The notes: generated from the sequence alone by a model not told the origin. Shown: positions 39,920 through 49,517, numbered from the stretch's first letter. The stretch is 64,000 nucleotides of DNA from Roseibium sp. (GCA_017643925.1 JAEPML010000007.1:124001-188000); one strand, 5' to 3'. Program-made: numbers and translations.

Positions 39920-40017
39920 TAGTCATCCAGTCATCTGGATTTGAGTGGCTCCTGTCCACTCTGTTTGACGCCTCCCTGTTAAAGACTCAGAGCCGCAGCC
40001 TTGCGGCTCTTTTTTTT
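39920..40017 (+). ncRNA. Candidate trans-acting small RNA
   Basis: About 98 nt between the DUF1192 gene and rcdA with no coding content. Three stems stand in a row: ATCCAG/CTGGAT (39925-39940), GAGTGG/CCACTC with loop CTCCTGT (39943-39961), and the terminator stem GAGCCGCA/TGCGGCTC (39990-40009) plus eight T. Between stems 2 and 3 is unpaired CCTCCCT. The CU-rich loop and linker could pair with ribosome-binding sites. This plan recalls alphaproteobacterial alpha-r small RNAs such as the alpha-r8 (MmgR, suhB RNA) group. Family membership is unconfirmed and the 5' end is estimated. Confidence 0.65.
39989..40017 (+). terminator. Strong intrinsic terminator without an adjacent gene
   Basis: Stem AGAGCCGCA/TGCGGCTCT (39989-39997 and 40002-40010), GCCT loop, then a run of eight T in total. 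The nearest upstream stop codon is 186 bases away, so it most likely ends the small RNA at 39920. Confidence 0.9.
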
Positions 40018-40216
40018 GGCCGCCCCTCATAGTATCGTATTTCCATTCCGGTTAACGGCTGTCTGCATCCGCAATTGGCACGCGGATTGCTGAGTAGTTG
40101 GCAAGACGTTTCGCATTGTTCCAAAAAGGAACACCTGACACGGGATGTACTATCCCGGGACAGATTAAGAAGAGATGCGGGACAAACCGGACGAGTAACT
40201 GAGGCGTAGAAGATCC
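40018..40216. other. Spacer upstream of rcdA
   Basis: About 200 bases with no gene seen, following the strong terminator at 40017. It must contain the rcdA promoter. No reliable -35/-10 pair was found by eye. Confidence 0.4.
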
Positions 40217-40759
40217 ATGACGGAAGACATCAAGAAAGCCGATGCTAAAATTGGCGCTGTGCACATCGCTCATCACCTTGCCAGCTCCGACAACTTCCAG
40301 GCATTGTTTCAGGAAGGCATGTCGCTGGTAGAAGAAACCGCGATGTATCTCGATGGCCACGGACGCGACGAAGCCAAGGAGCTGGCGCGCCCCGCCTCTC
40401 TCGCCTATGCCACAGAATCCATGCGTCTCACGACCCGGCTGATGCAACTCGCCTCCTGGCTCTTGCTTCAGCGCGCGGTCAATGAGGGCGAAATGTCTCG
40501 CGAACAGGCCGGCAGCGAGAAGAACAAGGTTCGTCTCGACAAGCTGAGCAGTTCAACCGGCGGCCCCGCCTGGGACGACCTGCCGGCAACCCTTCGCGAC
40601 CTGATCGAGCGGTCCACCCGCCTGCAGGAACGCGTCGTTCATCTCGACCAGATGCTCTATCGCAAGGATATCGAGGAACAGGTCGAGGAAGCCAACAACG
40701 ACAATCCGGTTGCCTCGCAAATCAGTCAGCTTCACGCTGCCTTTGGAAATCTCGGCTGA
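40217..40759 (+). CDS. rcdA: DUF1465 protein, RcdA-type adaptor for CtrA degradation
   Basis: 180 residues, all-helical. Matches DUF1465, the family of Caulobacter RcdA, which with CpdR and PopA delivers CtrA to the ClpXP protease: ELARPASLAYATESMRLTTRLMQLASWLLLQRAVNEGEM and the C-terminal VASQISQLHAAFGNL. In this window it neighbours rpmE; CtrA-pathway partners are not present here. Start ATG 40217 after AGAAGATCC. A clean terminator follows. Confidence 0.85.
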   Translation: MTEDIKKADAKIGAVHIAHHLASSDNFQALFQEGMSLVEETAMYLDGHGRDEAKELARPASLAYATESMRLTTRLMQLASWLLLQRAVNEGEMSREQAGSEKNKVRLDKLSSSTGGPAWDDLPATLRDLIERSTRLQERVVHLDQMLYRKDIEEQVEEANNDNPVASQISQLHAAFGNLG

Positions 40760-40783
40760 TCATCTACGCCGATCTGGCCGGGA

Positions 40784-40811
40784 GAAGCCGCCGCAAGGCG
40801 GCTTCTTTTTT
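40784..40811 (+). terminator. Terminator of rcdA
   Basis: Stem GAAGCCGCC (40784-40792) and GGCGGCTTC (40797-40805) with a GCAA tetraloop, then six T. It begins 25 bases after the rcdA stop. Confidence 0.9.
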
Positions 40812-40857
40812 GCGCAGAATTCCGAGTTTCACTTGTCATCAGCTCTTGCATACAAAA

Positions 40858-40881
40858 AAAACCCGGCTCGAAGCCGGGTTT
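40858..40881. terminator. Terminator of rpmE, bidirectional
   Basis: Stem AAACCCGGCT (40859-40868) and AGCCGGGTTT (40872-40881), CGA loop. On the minus strand it is followed by seven or more T and serves rpmE; on the plus strand the T tract is also present (TTTT), so it can back up the rcdA terminator. Confidence 0.88.
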
Positions 40882-40909
40882 TTCAAACTCAGGTTTTCCA
40901 ACCGGTTGC

Positions 40910-41134
40910 TTAGGAACCGAGGAAACCAGCAAACTTGTTCTTGAAGCGGGACACGCGGCCGCCGCGGTCCATCAGCTGACGGTCGCCACCGGTCCATGCC
41001 GGATGGGACGTCGGGTCGATGTCGAGCTGCAGGGTGTCGCCTTCCGCGCCGTAGGTGGAGCGGGTGGTGAATTCGGTGCCATCGGTCATGACGACCTTGA
41101 TGGTGTGGTAGTCGGGATGAATATCCGCTTTCAT
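40910..41134 (-). CDS. rpmE: 50S ribosomal protein L31, zinc-free type
   Basis: 74 residues from ATG 41134 ([22 protein letters not shown]), the family start; an upstream in-frame extension is not typical. The protein has no cysteine, so it lacks the zinc ribbon and is of the C-minus class, usual in this group. Ends [13 protein letters not shown]. Located between rcdA and the ABC exporter, on the opposite strand to both. Confidence 0.95.
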   Translation of the reverse strand: MKADIHPDYHTIKVVMTDGTEFTTRSTYGAEGDTLQLDIDPTSHPAWTGGDRQLMDRGGRVSRFKNKFAGFLGS

Positions 41135-41409
41135 GGCCGGTCCTTTCATACGCTGCTTCGTGGTCTTTTCAAAAAGAACCGGGAGCGTGCGCAAAACGAG
41201 TTGAAGGGCCGCCAATCCGTTTCGGACGCCGCCCTTTGAAACATGAGGCGGGGATATACCTCAACGTGACAGGCAAGACAAGAGGCTAATTCCGGCAATG
41301 TGAAGCAAACTTCTGCCGAATGTCTTGATGCCATTTTCCATCTTTGGAAGAAACACCTATCTAATGGACGCAAATCAATTGAGCGTTTGCCGGAACATGA
41401 TAAAGACGA

Positions 41410-43242
41410 ATGCAAAAGAACACGGAGAGTCCGTTGGCCGACGCCTCATCTACCAATCCACAGACTGACCAAAAGCCCTCGAGGCCCTCCTTCCGGCCGC
41501 TGACCCGGTTGCTGCCCTATCTGCTGAAGCACAAGGGCATGGTCGCCGCAGCGATTGTCGCCCTGTTCTCTGCCGCCGTAATCACCCTGGTCCTGCCCAA
41601 CGCTGTGCGCAGAATGATCGACTATGGCTTTGGCGCCGACGATCCCGCGCTGGTCAACAGCTATTTCGCGGTCCTCATAGGTGTCGTGTGTGCCTTGGCC
41701 TTTGCCAGTTCGGCACGTTATTTCCTGGTCATGTGGATCGGCGAGAGGGTCGTCGCGGAAGTGCGTTCGGACGTTTTTGCGCATATGACCCGGCTTAGCC
41801 CCTCGTTCTACGACACGGCCAAATCAGGCGAAATCCTGTCGCGACTGACGGCGGATACCACGCAGATCAAGGCGGCGTTCGGTGCCAGCGCCTCGCTTGC
41901 AATGCGCAACCTCATCATGTTCCTGGGCGGCGCTGTGATGATGGTGGTCACTAGCCCGCGTCTGTCCGTGATCGTTCTGGCCGCCATTCCGGTCATCTTG
42001 GTTCCCATACTCGGGTTCGGCCGCAAGGTACGAAAACGCTCCCGCTACGCGCAGGACACCCTTGCCAATGCGTCGGCCTATGCCAGCGAGATGCTGAGCT
42101 CCATCCGAACCCTGCAGTCATTCACCCATGAAGGCCGGAGCGCTGACCGGTTCGGGTCGGAAGTGGAAAAGGCCTTTCAGGCCGCGCGCAAGGCGATCAT
42201 CGCACGGTCCATGTTGACCGGCTTCGCACTTTTCGTCATCGGCTCCAGTATTGTCGCTGTTTTGTGGATCGGTGCGAGTGATGTCTTCGCCGGCAGGATA
42301 ACAGGCGGCGAACTCAGCCAGTTCCTGCTCTATTCCATTCTCGCAGCCGGATCCCTGGCCGCGCTCTCCGAAGTCTGGGGGGAACTTTCGCAGGCGGCCG
42401 GTGCAGCTGAGCGCCTGTCCGAACTGCTGGAGATCGAGCCCGAGATCAGTGCCCCGTCCAACCCGGTCAAGCTGCCGGATACACCTCGCGGGGATATAGC
42501 ATTCGACAATGTCTCTTTCTCCTATCGCAACAGCGAGGACATGCCGGTCGTAAGAGACCTGAGCCTGAATGTTTCACCCGGCGAAACCGTCGCCGTTGTC
42601 GGCCCGTCTGGTGCCGGCAAATCGACGCTCTTCAGCCTGCTGATGCGCTATTATGATCCAACCGGAGGCGCAATCCGCCTCAACGGAGTTGAGCTGCCCG
42701 AACTGGATCCGGAAGATCTGCGCAGGCACATTGCGCTGGTTCCCCAGGACACGACGATTTTCGGTGCGACAATCGCCGAGAACATCGCTTATGGACGCCC
42801 GGACGCGACGCGCGAGGAAATCGAGGCAGCTGCGGTTGCCGCACTCGCCGCACCCTTTATTGACGCCATGCCGGACGGATACGACACAATGGTCGGCGAA
42901 CGCGGGATTACCCTGTCGGGTGGCCAGCGGCAGCGTATTTCAATTGCAAGGGCCGTTCTGAAACATGCACCTGTCCTGCTGCTCGACGAAGCCACAAGCG
43001 CGCTCGACGCCGAAAGCGAGAACCTTGTCCAGCAGGCGCTGGACCGCTTGATGGAAGGACGCACGACCCTGGTCATCGCCCACCGGTTGGCAACAGTCCT
43101 GAAAGCAGACCGGATCGTGGTCATGGATGACGGCCGGATCGTCGAGACCGGTACCCATGAAGAACTCAGCAAGGCCGAGGGCATCTACGCCAAACTGGCA
43201 CGCCTGCAATTTGGCGCCGACAAGCTGAAGCAGCCGGCCTGA
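41410..43242 (+). CDS. ABC exporter with fused membrane and ATPase domains (MsbA-like)
   Basis: 610 residues. Six-helix membrane domain (about 45-330) and C-terminal nucleotide-binding domain: Walker A GPSGAGKST (about 398-406), signature LSGGQRQR, Walker B VLLLDEATSALD, and H-loop IAHRLATV. A half-transporter that must dimerise. Often annotated as lipid A/multidrug exporter; the substrate is unknown. Divergent from rpmE. The C-terminal QPA tail is short and ordinary. Confidence 0.9.
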   Translation: MQKNTESPLADASSTNPQTDQKPSRPSFRPLTRLLPYLLKHKGMVAAAIVALFSAAVITLVLPNAVRRMIDYGFGADDPALVNSYFAVLIGVVCALAFASSARYFLVMWIGERVVAEVRSDVFAHMTRLSPSFYDTAKSGEILSRLTADTTQIKAAFGASASLAMRNLIMFLGGAVMMVVTSPRLSVIVLAAIPVILVPILGFGRKVRKRSRYAQDTLANASAYASEMLSSIRTLQSFTHEGRSADRFGSEVEKAFQAARKAIIARSMLTGFALFVIGSSIVAVLWIGASDVFAGRITGGELSQFLLYSILAAGSLAALSEVWGELSQAAGAAERLSELLEIEPEISAPSNPVKLPDTPRGDIAFDNVSFSYRNSEDMPVVRDLSLNVSPGETVAVVGPSGAGKSTLFSLLMRYYDPTGGAIRLNGVELPELDPEDLRRHIALVPQDTTIFGATIAENIAYGRPDATREEIEAAAVAALAAPFIDAMPDGYDTMVGERGITLSGGQRQRISIARAVLKHAPVLLLDEATSALDAESENLVQQALDRLMEGRTTLVIAHRLATVLKADRIVVMDDGRIVETGTHEELSKAEGIYAKLARLQFGADKLKQPA

Positions 43243-43297
43243 CGCGCCGGATGGCGGCTGTCAGTCGGATCAAGGCAACAGGTCTGATGTGAACCGA

Positions 43298-44101
43298 TCA
43301 GTCGGTATCAGGCACTTCCACGGTGTAGTTGAGCGGCAGGCGTCCACCGTCTGCATAGATCGTCTGCCCGGTGACATAGCCGGCATCGGATGATGCAAGA
43401 AAAGCCGCGACCCCGGCAATTTCGGACGGCTCGCCGATCCGCAACATCGGGGTGCGCGAGAGGAGGCGGGTCTTGGCCGCCTTGTCGCTGTTCACCGCAG
43501 CCAGCATATCCGTCATGATCGATCCCGGCCCGATGGCGTTGACGCGAATGCCATATTGCGCGAGCGCAATGGCCGTCGTGCTGGTCAGCTGGCTGACGCC
43601 CCCCTTGGAAACGCAATAGGGAATCTGGTTCGGAATTCCGACGACAGCATTGATCGACGACATGTTGATGATGCAGCCCGGCTCACCACCATTTTCAACC
43701 TTTTCGACCATGTGCCGGGCGACGGCCTGCGAGCACAGGAACGCCCCCTTCAGGTTGATCCCGAGAACCCTGTCGAAATCTTCTTCTTCGAGCTCGAGAA
43801 AGTCGGAACCCGCCACGACGCCCGCATTGTTCACCAGAATGTCGATATCACCGAGTGCGTTCAGCGTTTCGGCAACCATGTTGCGAACGTCAAGCCTTTC
43901 GGCAACATTGCAGTGAATGTAAATGGCTTCGCCGACACCCGACAAATCATCGACGGCGGCTTCACCGGCTTCGTCGTCGATATCGGCAATGACAACCTTG
44001 GCACCGTCCATGACAAAGCGTTTGGCAACGGCAAACCCAATACCGCGCGCTGCCCCGGTTATGATGGCGACCTTATTCTCCAAAGACACGGAAAACCCCA
44101 C
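43298..44101 (-). CDS. Short-chain dehydrogenase/reductase (SDR)
   Basis: 267 residues. NAD(P)-binding TGAARGIG, NNAG, catalytic serine in NMSSINAV and the YxxxK pair YCVSKGG; ends with TGQTIYADGGRLPLNY. A start at GTG 44089 (VSLENKVAIITG) with GGGG six bases upstream may be the real one. It lies 125 bases downstream of the propionyl-CoA synthetase gene on the same strand. Substrate not predictable; the context hints at acyl or glucose-dehydrogenase-like roles. Confidence 0.86.
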   Translation of the reverse strand: MGFSVSLENKVAIITGAARGIGFAVAKRFVMDGAKVVIADIDDEAGEAAVDDLSGVGEAIYIHCNVAERLDVRNMVAETLNALGDIDILVNNAGVVAGSDFLELEEEDFDRVLGINLKGAFLCSQAVARHMVEKVENGGEPGCIINMSSINAVVGIPNQIPYCVSKGGVSQLTSTTAIALAQYGIRVNAIGPGSIMTDMLAAVNSDKAAKTRLLSRTPMLRIGEPSEIAGVAAFLASSDAGYVTGQTIYADGGRLPLNYTVEVPDTD

Positions 44102-44226
44102 GACTCGTTAGCAAGATTTCAAGCCGCGTACCCAACGCGGGCCGCTTCGCGGCGGCCCGACCTTATGGTGCAAATGAGCCGGTGTCGATGGCTGTTGTTG
44201 AGCTCCACCAACGTCACCTGTTGCGA

Positions 44227-46134
44227 TCAGGCCGAAATCCCGTGTGATTTCAATGCGTCGCTGATCTCATCCAAAATCGCTGGATCGTCGATCGTGGCTG
44301 GCATCTTGTAGCTTTCGCCATCCGCGATCTGTCGCATTGTCCCCCGAAGGATCTTGCCTGAACGGGTTTTCGGCAGACGTTCGACCGTGATCGCGATCTT
44401 GAACGCCGCAACCGGTCCGATCTTCTCGCGCACCAGCCTGACAAGCTCCTTTTCGATCTCGTCATGCGAACGCTCGACACCGGACTTAAGGACGACGAAC
44501 CCGCAAGGCAGCTGCCCCTTCAGCTTGTCTGCAATGCCGATCACGGCACATTCTGCAACGTCTGAATGGGTGGCCAGCACCTCTTCCATACCACCGGTCG
44601 AGAGCCGGTGTCCGGCAACATTGATGATGTCGTCGGTCCGCGCCATGATCGACAGGTAGCCGTCATCGTCGATGACACCCGCATCCGCTGTCTTGTAGTA
44701 ACCCGGGAACTCCGCCAGATAGGAGTCGTGGAACCGCTGGTCGGCATTCCACAGCGTCGGCAGACAGCTGGGCGGCAGCGGCAGTTTGACCACGATGTTC
44801 CCAAGCGTGTTCGGGCCGAGCGGATGACCGGCATCATCCAGGATCTGCACATCGTAACCAGGCATCGGAACGGTGGGAGATCCCGGCTTGACCGGCAACT
44901 GCCCGAGGCCGAGCGGATTGCCGACCATGCACCAGCCGGTTTCCGTCTGCCACCAGTGATCGATCACCGGAACCTGCAACTGGTCGATCGCCCAGTTGAC
45001 CGTGTCGGGGTCTGCACGCTCGCCTGCCAGGAACAGTGACCGGTACTGGGCGAGATCGTATTTCTTGATCAGTTCACCTTCCGGGTCTTCCTTGCGGATC
45101 GCCCGGAATGCCGTCGGCGCCGTGAACAGCGAGACAACCTTGTGCTCGGAGATGACACGCCAGAACACGCCGGCATCCGGCGTCCCGACCGGCTTGCCTT
45201 CAAACACGATCGTGGTGCAACCGTGCAGCAGCGGCGCGTAGCAGATATAGGAATGGCCAACGACCCAGCCGACATCGGAGGCCGCCCAGAAAACCTCTCC
45301 GGGCTGAATGTCATAGAGGTTGGACATCGACCATTTCAGCGCCACCATGTGACCGCCATTGTCCCGAACAACACCTTTCGGCTGTCCTGTCGTACCGGAC
45401 GTGTAGAGAATATAAAGCGGATCGGTTGCCTTGACGGGAACCGGCGCGATCCGGCGGCCCTCGTTCACCGCGCTCTCGACCAATTGTCCGAGATCATGGT
45501 CCCTGCCTGCAACAAGATCGCATTTGCGCTCTTCGCGCTGGTAGACGAGGCAGGTCTCCGGCTTATGCTTCGACAGCTCGATCGCCTCGTCCAGAAGCGG
45601 TTTATAGGCAATCACGCGACCCGGCTCGATACCGCAGGATGCTGCGATGATCGCCTTGGGCGTCGCGTCGTCGATACGAGTCGCGAGCTCATTGGCCGCA
45701 AATCCGCCAAAGACAACGGAGTGGATGATCCCGAGCCGCGCACAGGCCAGCATGGCCATGACGGCCTGCGGGATCATCGGCATGTAGATGATTGCGCGGT
45801 CGCCCTTTGTCAGTCCCTGGTCCGCCAGAACGCAGGCAAAGGCTTCGACTTCTTCGAGCAGTTCTGCATAGGTATAGGTCTTGGACTTGCCCGTGATCGG
45901 ACTGTCATAGATCAGCGCAGGCTGACCCGGACGGCCACGTTCGACATGCCTGTCGAGACAGTTATAGCAGGTGTTGCACTCCCAATCGGGGAACCAACGG
46001 CCATATTGGCCCTGGTCCGGATCGAATACTGTGTCCGTCTTTGAAACCCAGTCGATCTCGGAAGCCGCGTCCTTCCAGAAACCTTCCGGGTTGTCCTGCC
46101 AGCTTTGATAGACCTCGTGATACCGGCTTGCCAT
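44227..46134 (-). CDS. prpE: Propionyl-CoA synthetase PrpE
   Basis: 635 residues from ATG 46134, with GGGAGGA upstream. AMP-forming acyl-CoA synthetase: N-terminus MASRYHEVYQSWQDNPEGFW, ATP-binding YILYTSGTTGQPKGVVRDNGGH, and the acylation-regulated lysine in PKTRSGKILRGT. Length and N-terminal sequence fit PrpE rather than acetyl-CoA synthetase (about 650). Converts propionate to propionyl-CoA, which links with branched-chain amino acid breakdown encoded at 31-37 kb. Confidence 0.9.
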   Translation of the reverse strand: MASRYHEVYQSWQDNPEGFWKDAASEIDWVSKTDTVFDPDQGQYGRWFPDWECNTCYNCLDRHVERGRPGQPALIYDSPITGKSKTYTYAELLEEVEAFACVLADQGLTKGDRAIIYMPMIPQAVMAMLACARLGIIHSVVFGGFAANELATRIDDATPKAIIAASCGIEPGRVIAYKPLLDEAIELSKHKPETCLVYQREERKCDLVAGRDHDLGQLVESAVNEGRRIAPVPVKATDPLYILYTSGTTGQPKGVVRDNGGHMVALKWSMSNLYDIQPGEVFWAASDVGWVVGHSYICYAPLLHGCTTIVFEGKPVGTPDAGVFWRVISEHKVVSLFTAPTAFRAIRKEDPEGELIKKYDLAQYRSLFLAGERADPDTVNWAIDQLQVPVIDHWWQTETGWCMVGNPLGLGQLPVKPGSPTVPMPGYDVQILDDAGHPLGPNTLGNIVVKLPLPPSCLPTLWNADQRFHDSYLAEFPGYYKTADAGVIDDDGYLSIMARTDDIINVAGHRLSTGGMEEVLATHSDVAECAVIGIADKLKGQLPCGFVVLKSGVERSHDEIEKELVRLVREKIGPVAAFKIAITVERLPKTRSGKILRGTMRQIADGESYKMPATIDDPAILDEISDALKSHGISA

Positions 46135-46304
46135 GAAATATCCTCCCAAACCGCCGTCTCGGCATTTGCCCTAAGAGTGCTGTAAGGGAAGGCCGAAATG
46201 CAAGCCTCCTCGCCTAGGCAATTTGGAGAGCGGGACTTTACGTAATCCCTCTGGCGTGATTGTTTGCCGGACCTCTTGATTCAATCGGCTCGATCTTCCC
46301 CTTC

Positions 46305-47069
46305 ATGCTTCCAATTACCGATCCCTGGTTCTACGCCGCCGCCATTCCCGCGGTCTTTCTCGTTGGTCTCTCCAAGGGAGGCTTTGGCGGAACGATGGCC
46401 ATGCTCGGCGTGCCGATCATGACGCTCGTCATTTCTCCGGTTCAGGCTGCAGGCATCATGCTGCCGATCCTGGTGATCATGGATATCATTGCACTCATTG
46501 CCTACAAGGGCCGTGCCGACTGGACAACAATCGCCATATTGTTGCCGGCGGCGGTTGCCGGTATCGGGATCGGCTGGGCCACCGCCGCCTATGTCAATGA
46601 CAACTTCGTCATCCTGCTCGTTGGTGTGATCTCCATCGCTTTTGTCTTCGACTATGTCTTCAAGCGCCGAAAGCAGGCGCAAGGTGCGAGCCACAATGTT
46701 CCGAAGGGCGTTTTCTGGGGCACGGTCACCGGCTTCACGAGCTTCATCAGCCATACCGGTGGCCCACCCTACCAGATGTACACGCTACCTCTGCGCATGG
46801 AGCCTGCGCTCTTCGTCGGCACCGGCGTGATTTTCTTTGCCGTTGTCAACGCACTGAAACTGATCCCCTATTTCATGCTGGGTCAGTTCGATACGACCAA
46901 CCTGACGACATCCTTCTCGCTGTTTCCGGTCGCCCTGATTGCAACACTCGCCGGTGTTCGTCTCGTGCGGATCATCAAGGTCGATACCTTCTACAACATC
47001 ATTTACGTCTTCATGGGCCTGATCGGCATCAAGCTCGTTTATGACGGCATCAGCAGCCTGTTTGCCTGA
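46305..47069 (+). CDS. Second TauE/SafE-family (TSUP) membrane permease
   Basis: 254 residues from ATG 46305; an in-frame TTG at 46260 would add a 15-residue leader. About eight predicted helices with the family start AIPAVFLVGLSKGGFGGTMAMLGVPIM and VTGFTSFISHTGGPPYQMYTLPL. Sequence differs clearly from the permease at 12308. Substrate unknown. Divergent from prpE. Confidence 0.83.
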   Translation: MLPITDPWFYAAAIPAVFLVGLSKGGFGGTMAMLGVPIMTLVISPVQAAGIMLPILVIMDIIALIAYKGRADWTTIAILLPAAVAGIGIGWATAAYVNDNFVILLVGVISIAFVFDYVFKRRKQAQGASHNVPKGVFWGTVTGFTSFISHTGGPPYQMYTLPLRMEPALFVGTGVIFFAVVNALKLIPYFMLGQFDTTNLTTSFSLFPVALIATLAGVRLVRIIKVDTFYNIIYVFMGLIGIKLVYDGISSLFA

Positions 47070-47156
47070 CCCGGACCGGGTCTCCTTGATTAGCACGTTG
47101 CTCAATCGGCAGGATTTGGCTTTGATAGCGGGAACAAGGGTCTAGGGAGGAAATTC

Positions 47157-48791
47157 ATGGACACCAACTCAAGTCCGTTCACGCAGGGGCTCGACAAGAA
47201 CCCGGCCAATTACGCGTCCCTCAGCCCGCTCAGCTTTCTGGCACGGGCAGCTGATGTGTTTCCGGATGTGACCGCCATCGTTCATGGAAACCAGCGCACG
47301 GACTATCGGACCTTCTATCACCGTTCGCGGCAACTGGCTTCCGCGCTGGCCCGGCTTGGCATTGGCAAGAACGATACCGTGAGCGTAATGCTCTCCAATG
47401 TCCCTCCCATGCTCGAAGCCCACTACGGCGTACCGATGACAGGGGCTGTCCTGCATTCCATGAACACCAGACTGGATGCGGCAATCATTGCCTTTCAGCT
47501 GGATCATGCCAATTGCAAGGTCCTGGTCACGGACCGGGAATATGCTCCTGTCATCAAGGAAGCACTCTCGATCGCAAAGGTTTCCCCGACGGTCATCGAC
47601 TATTCGGACCCCGAGTTTCCCCAGGATGGGGAGCGGCTTGGCACGCTCGACTATGAAGACTTCGTCCAGTCAGGAGACCCCGAATACAGCTGGGAGCTGC
47701 CCAACGACGAGTGGGATGCGATCACGCTGAACTACACTTCGGGAACGACCGGCAATCCCAAGGGTGTCGTCTATCATCACCGCGGTGCTTACCTGCTGGC
47801 GCAAGCGAACGTGATCACGGCTTCCATGGCCAAACACCCGGTCTATCTTTGGACCCTGCCGATGTTTCATTGCAACGGCTGGTGTTTTCCCTGGTCGCTC
47901 TCCATCGTGGCCGGCACACATGTCTGCCTGCGCTGGGTTCGTCCCAAGACAATGTGGGACCTGATTGCCGACGAAGACGTAACCCATCTGTGCGGTGCCC
48001 CAATCATCATGTCGACCCTGCTGAACGCTGCACCCGACCAGAAACGCACGCTTGAAAGGGAGGTCGAGTTCTTCACGGCCGCCGCACCGCCTCCCGAAAG
48101 CGTTCTGGCCGCCATGAAGACCGCAGGCTTCAACGTGACCCACCTATATGGACTGACGGAGGTTTACGGACCTGCCGTCGTCAACGACTGGAAAGTCGAA
48201 TGGGACGCGCTGCCTCTTGACCAGCAAGCCCAGAAGAAGGCACGTCAGGGCGTTCGCTATGTTGCGCTGGAGGACCTGACGGTTCTCGACCCGGAGACCC
48301 TTGCTCCCGTTCCTGCCGATGGTGAAACCATCGGCGAGGTCATGTTCCGGGGAAATGTGGTCATGAAAGGCTATCTGAAGAACCCTGAGGCAACCGAAGA
48401 TGCCTTCAAGGGCGGCTGGTTTCATTCAGGTGACCTGGGCGTGTTGCATCCTGACGGCTATATCCAGCTGAAAGACCGCTCCAAGGACATCATCATCTCC
48501 GGTGGCGAGAACATCTCCTCCATCGAGGTTGAGGAGGTGCTGTACAAACACCCCGACGTTCAGTCCGCCGCTGTCGTCGCCCGCCCGGACGAGAAATGGG
48601 GCGAAACACCCTGCGCCTTCGTCGAACTCAGAAGTGGGTCGGATATTTCCGAAGCGGATCTCATGGCTTTTTGCAAGGAGCACCTTGCGGGGTTCAAGGC
48701 GCCCAAGACGGTCGTCTTCTGCGATCTGCCGAAAACCTCGACCGGCAAAATCCAGAAATTTGCCCTGCGAGACCGCGCCAAGGCACTTTAG
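47157..48791 (+). CDS. Acyl-CoA synthetase (AMP-forming), DmdB/long-chain type
   Basis: 544 residues with AGGGAGGA just upstream. ANL-superfamily motifs: TLNYTSGTTGNPKGVVYHHRGAY (A3), GLTEVYGPAVVNDW, WFHSGDLGVLHPDGYIQLKDRSKDIIISGGENISS (A7-A8) and KTSTGKIQKFALRDRAK with the catalytic lysine. Resembles the clade that includes methylmercaptopropionate-CoA ligase (DmdB) as well as medium-chain ligases; the substrate needs a phylogeny. Located behind the TauE-like permease. Confidence 0.88.
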   Translation: MDTNSSPFTQGLDKNPANYASLSPLSFLARAADVFPDVTAIVHGNQRTDYRTFYHRSRQLASALARLGIGKNDTVSVMLSNVPPMLEAHYGVPMTGAVLHSMNTRLDAAIIAFQLDHANCKVLVTDREYAPVIKEALSIAKVSPTVIDYSDPEFPQDGERLGTLDYEDFVQSGDPEYSWELPNDEWDAITLNYTSGTTGNPKGVVYHHRGAYLLAQANVITASMAKHPVYLWTLPMFHCNGWCFPWSLSIVAGTHVCLRWVRPKTMWDLIADEDVTHLCGAPIIMSTLLNAAPDQKRTLEREVEFFTAAAPPPESVLAAMKTAGFNVTHLYGLTEVYGPAVVNDWKVEWDALPLDQQAQKKARQGVRYVALEDLTVLDPETLAPVPADGETIGEVMFRGNVVMKGYLKNPEATEDAFKGGWFHSGDLGVLHPDGYIQLKDRSKDIIISGGENISSIEVEEVLYKHPDVQSAAVVARPDEKWGETPCAFVELRSGSDISEADLMAFCKEHLAGFKAPKTVVFCDLPKTSTGKIQKFALRDRAKAL

Positions 48792-48896
48792 GACGGCTGC
48801 TGAGCAGCGCCAAATCGGTCGAACCGGCCTGTGACCGCCATCACAGACAACGATTGCCCGACCGGGTATCAACCAGCTTTGCTGGAGGAGCCTGTC

Positions 48897-49496
48897 ATGT
48901 ATTTCGTTCGATGTCTTCTGGTCACGATTTGTCTCGCCGGGATGCAGGCGCTGCCTGTCCACGCGGGGCAAAAGCCCCTTGTCATTCTTATTCCGGGTGC
49001 CGGTGGCGCCGTTCCAAACGACTTTCTCGTGCGCAACAAGTCGGGATTTCAGCGCGCAGGCTTTGCCGTGAAGATCACGACCTCGCCCCGCGAAGCGGCG
49101 AAAACCATTCGGCAACAATCCGCACGGCGAAAGGTCTATCTCGTCGGCATGAGCAAGGGCGCCATGATGTCGGCCCGCATTCTGTCGCGCGGCGTTCGGC
49201 CTGCCGCCGCAGTGTTCGTTTCAGGCAACTATCAAAGAGTGATGGCAACCATGGGCTCTGCGGCACAGCTGCCGTCAACGCTTGTTGTGCACCACCGGCA
49301 GGACAGATGCAGGATGTCCGCACCGGGACACGTCTCAGCCTTTGTCAACTGGTCCCGTGGCCGTGTCCGGGTCGCCTGGATGTCCATGTCCGGTGGCGGC
49401 AACGACAATCCATGTGGTCCGAATGGTGCGCATGGCTTCTTCAGGAAGGATCAGAAGCCCATTGCCGCCATCACCCGCTTCCTGAGGACGCACTAG
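48897..49496 (+). CDS. Secreted alpha/beta-hydrolase-like protein
   Basis: 199 residues from ATG 48897 with GGAGGAG upstream. Signal peptide (about 1-23, ends VHA). Catalytic residues of a serine hydrolase are recognisable: nucleophile elbow GMSKG with Ser86, acid in HHRQDRC (Asp136) and histidine in GAHGFF (His179). No named family recognised. Probably a periplasmic or exported esterase-like protein; the substrate is unknown. A terminator follows. Confidence 0.8.
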   Translation: MYFVRCLLVTICLAGMQALPVHAGQKPLVILIPGAGGAVPNDFLVRNKSGFQRAGFAVKITTSPREAAKTIRQQSARRKVYLVGMSKGAMMSARILSRGVRPAAAVFVSGNYQRVMATMGSAAQLPSTLVVHHRQDRCRMSAPGHVSAFVNWSRGRVRVAWMSMSGGGNDNPCGPNGAHGFFRKDQKPIAAITRFLRTH

Positions 49497-49517
49497 CCGT
49501 TTTCATCAGGCAAAACA

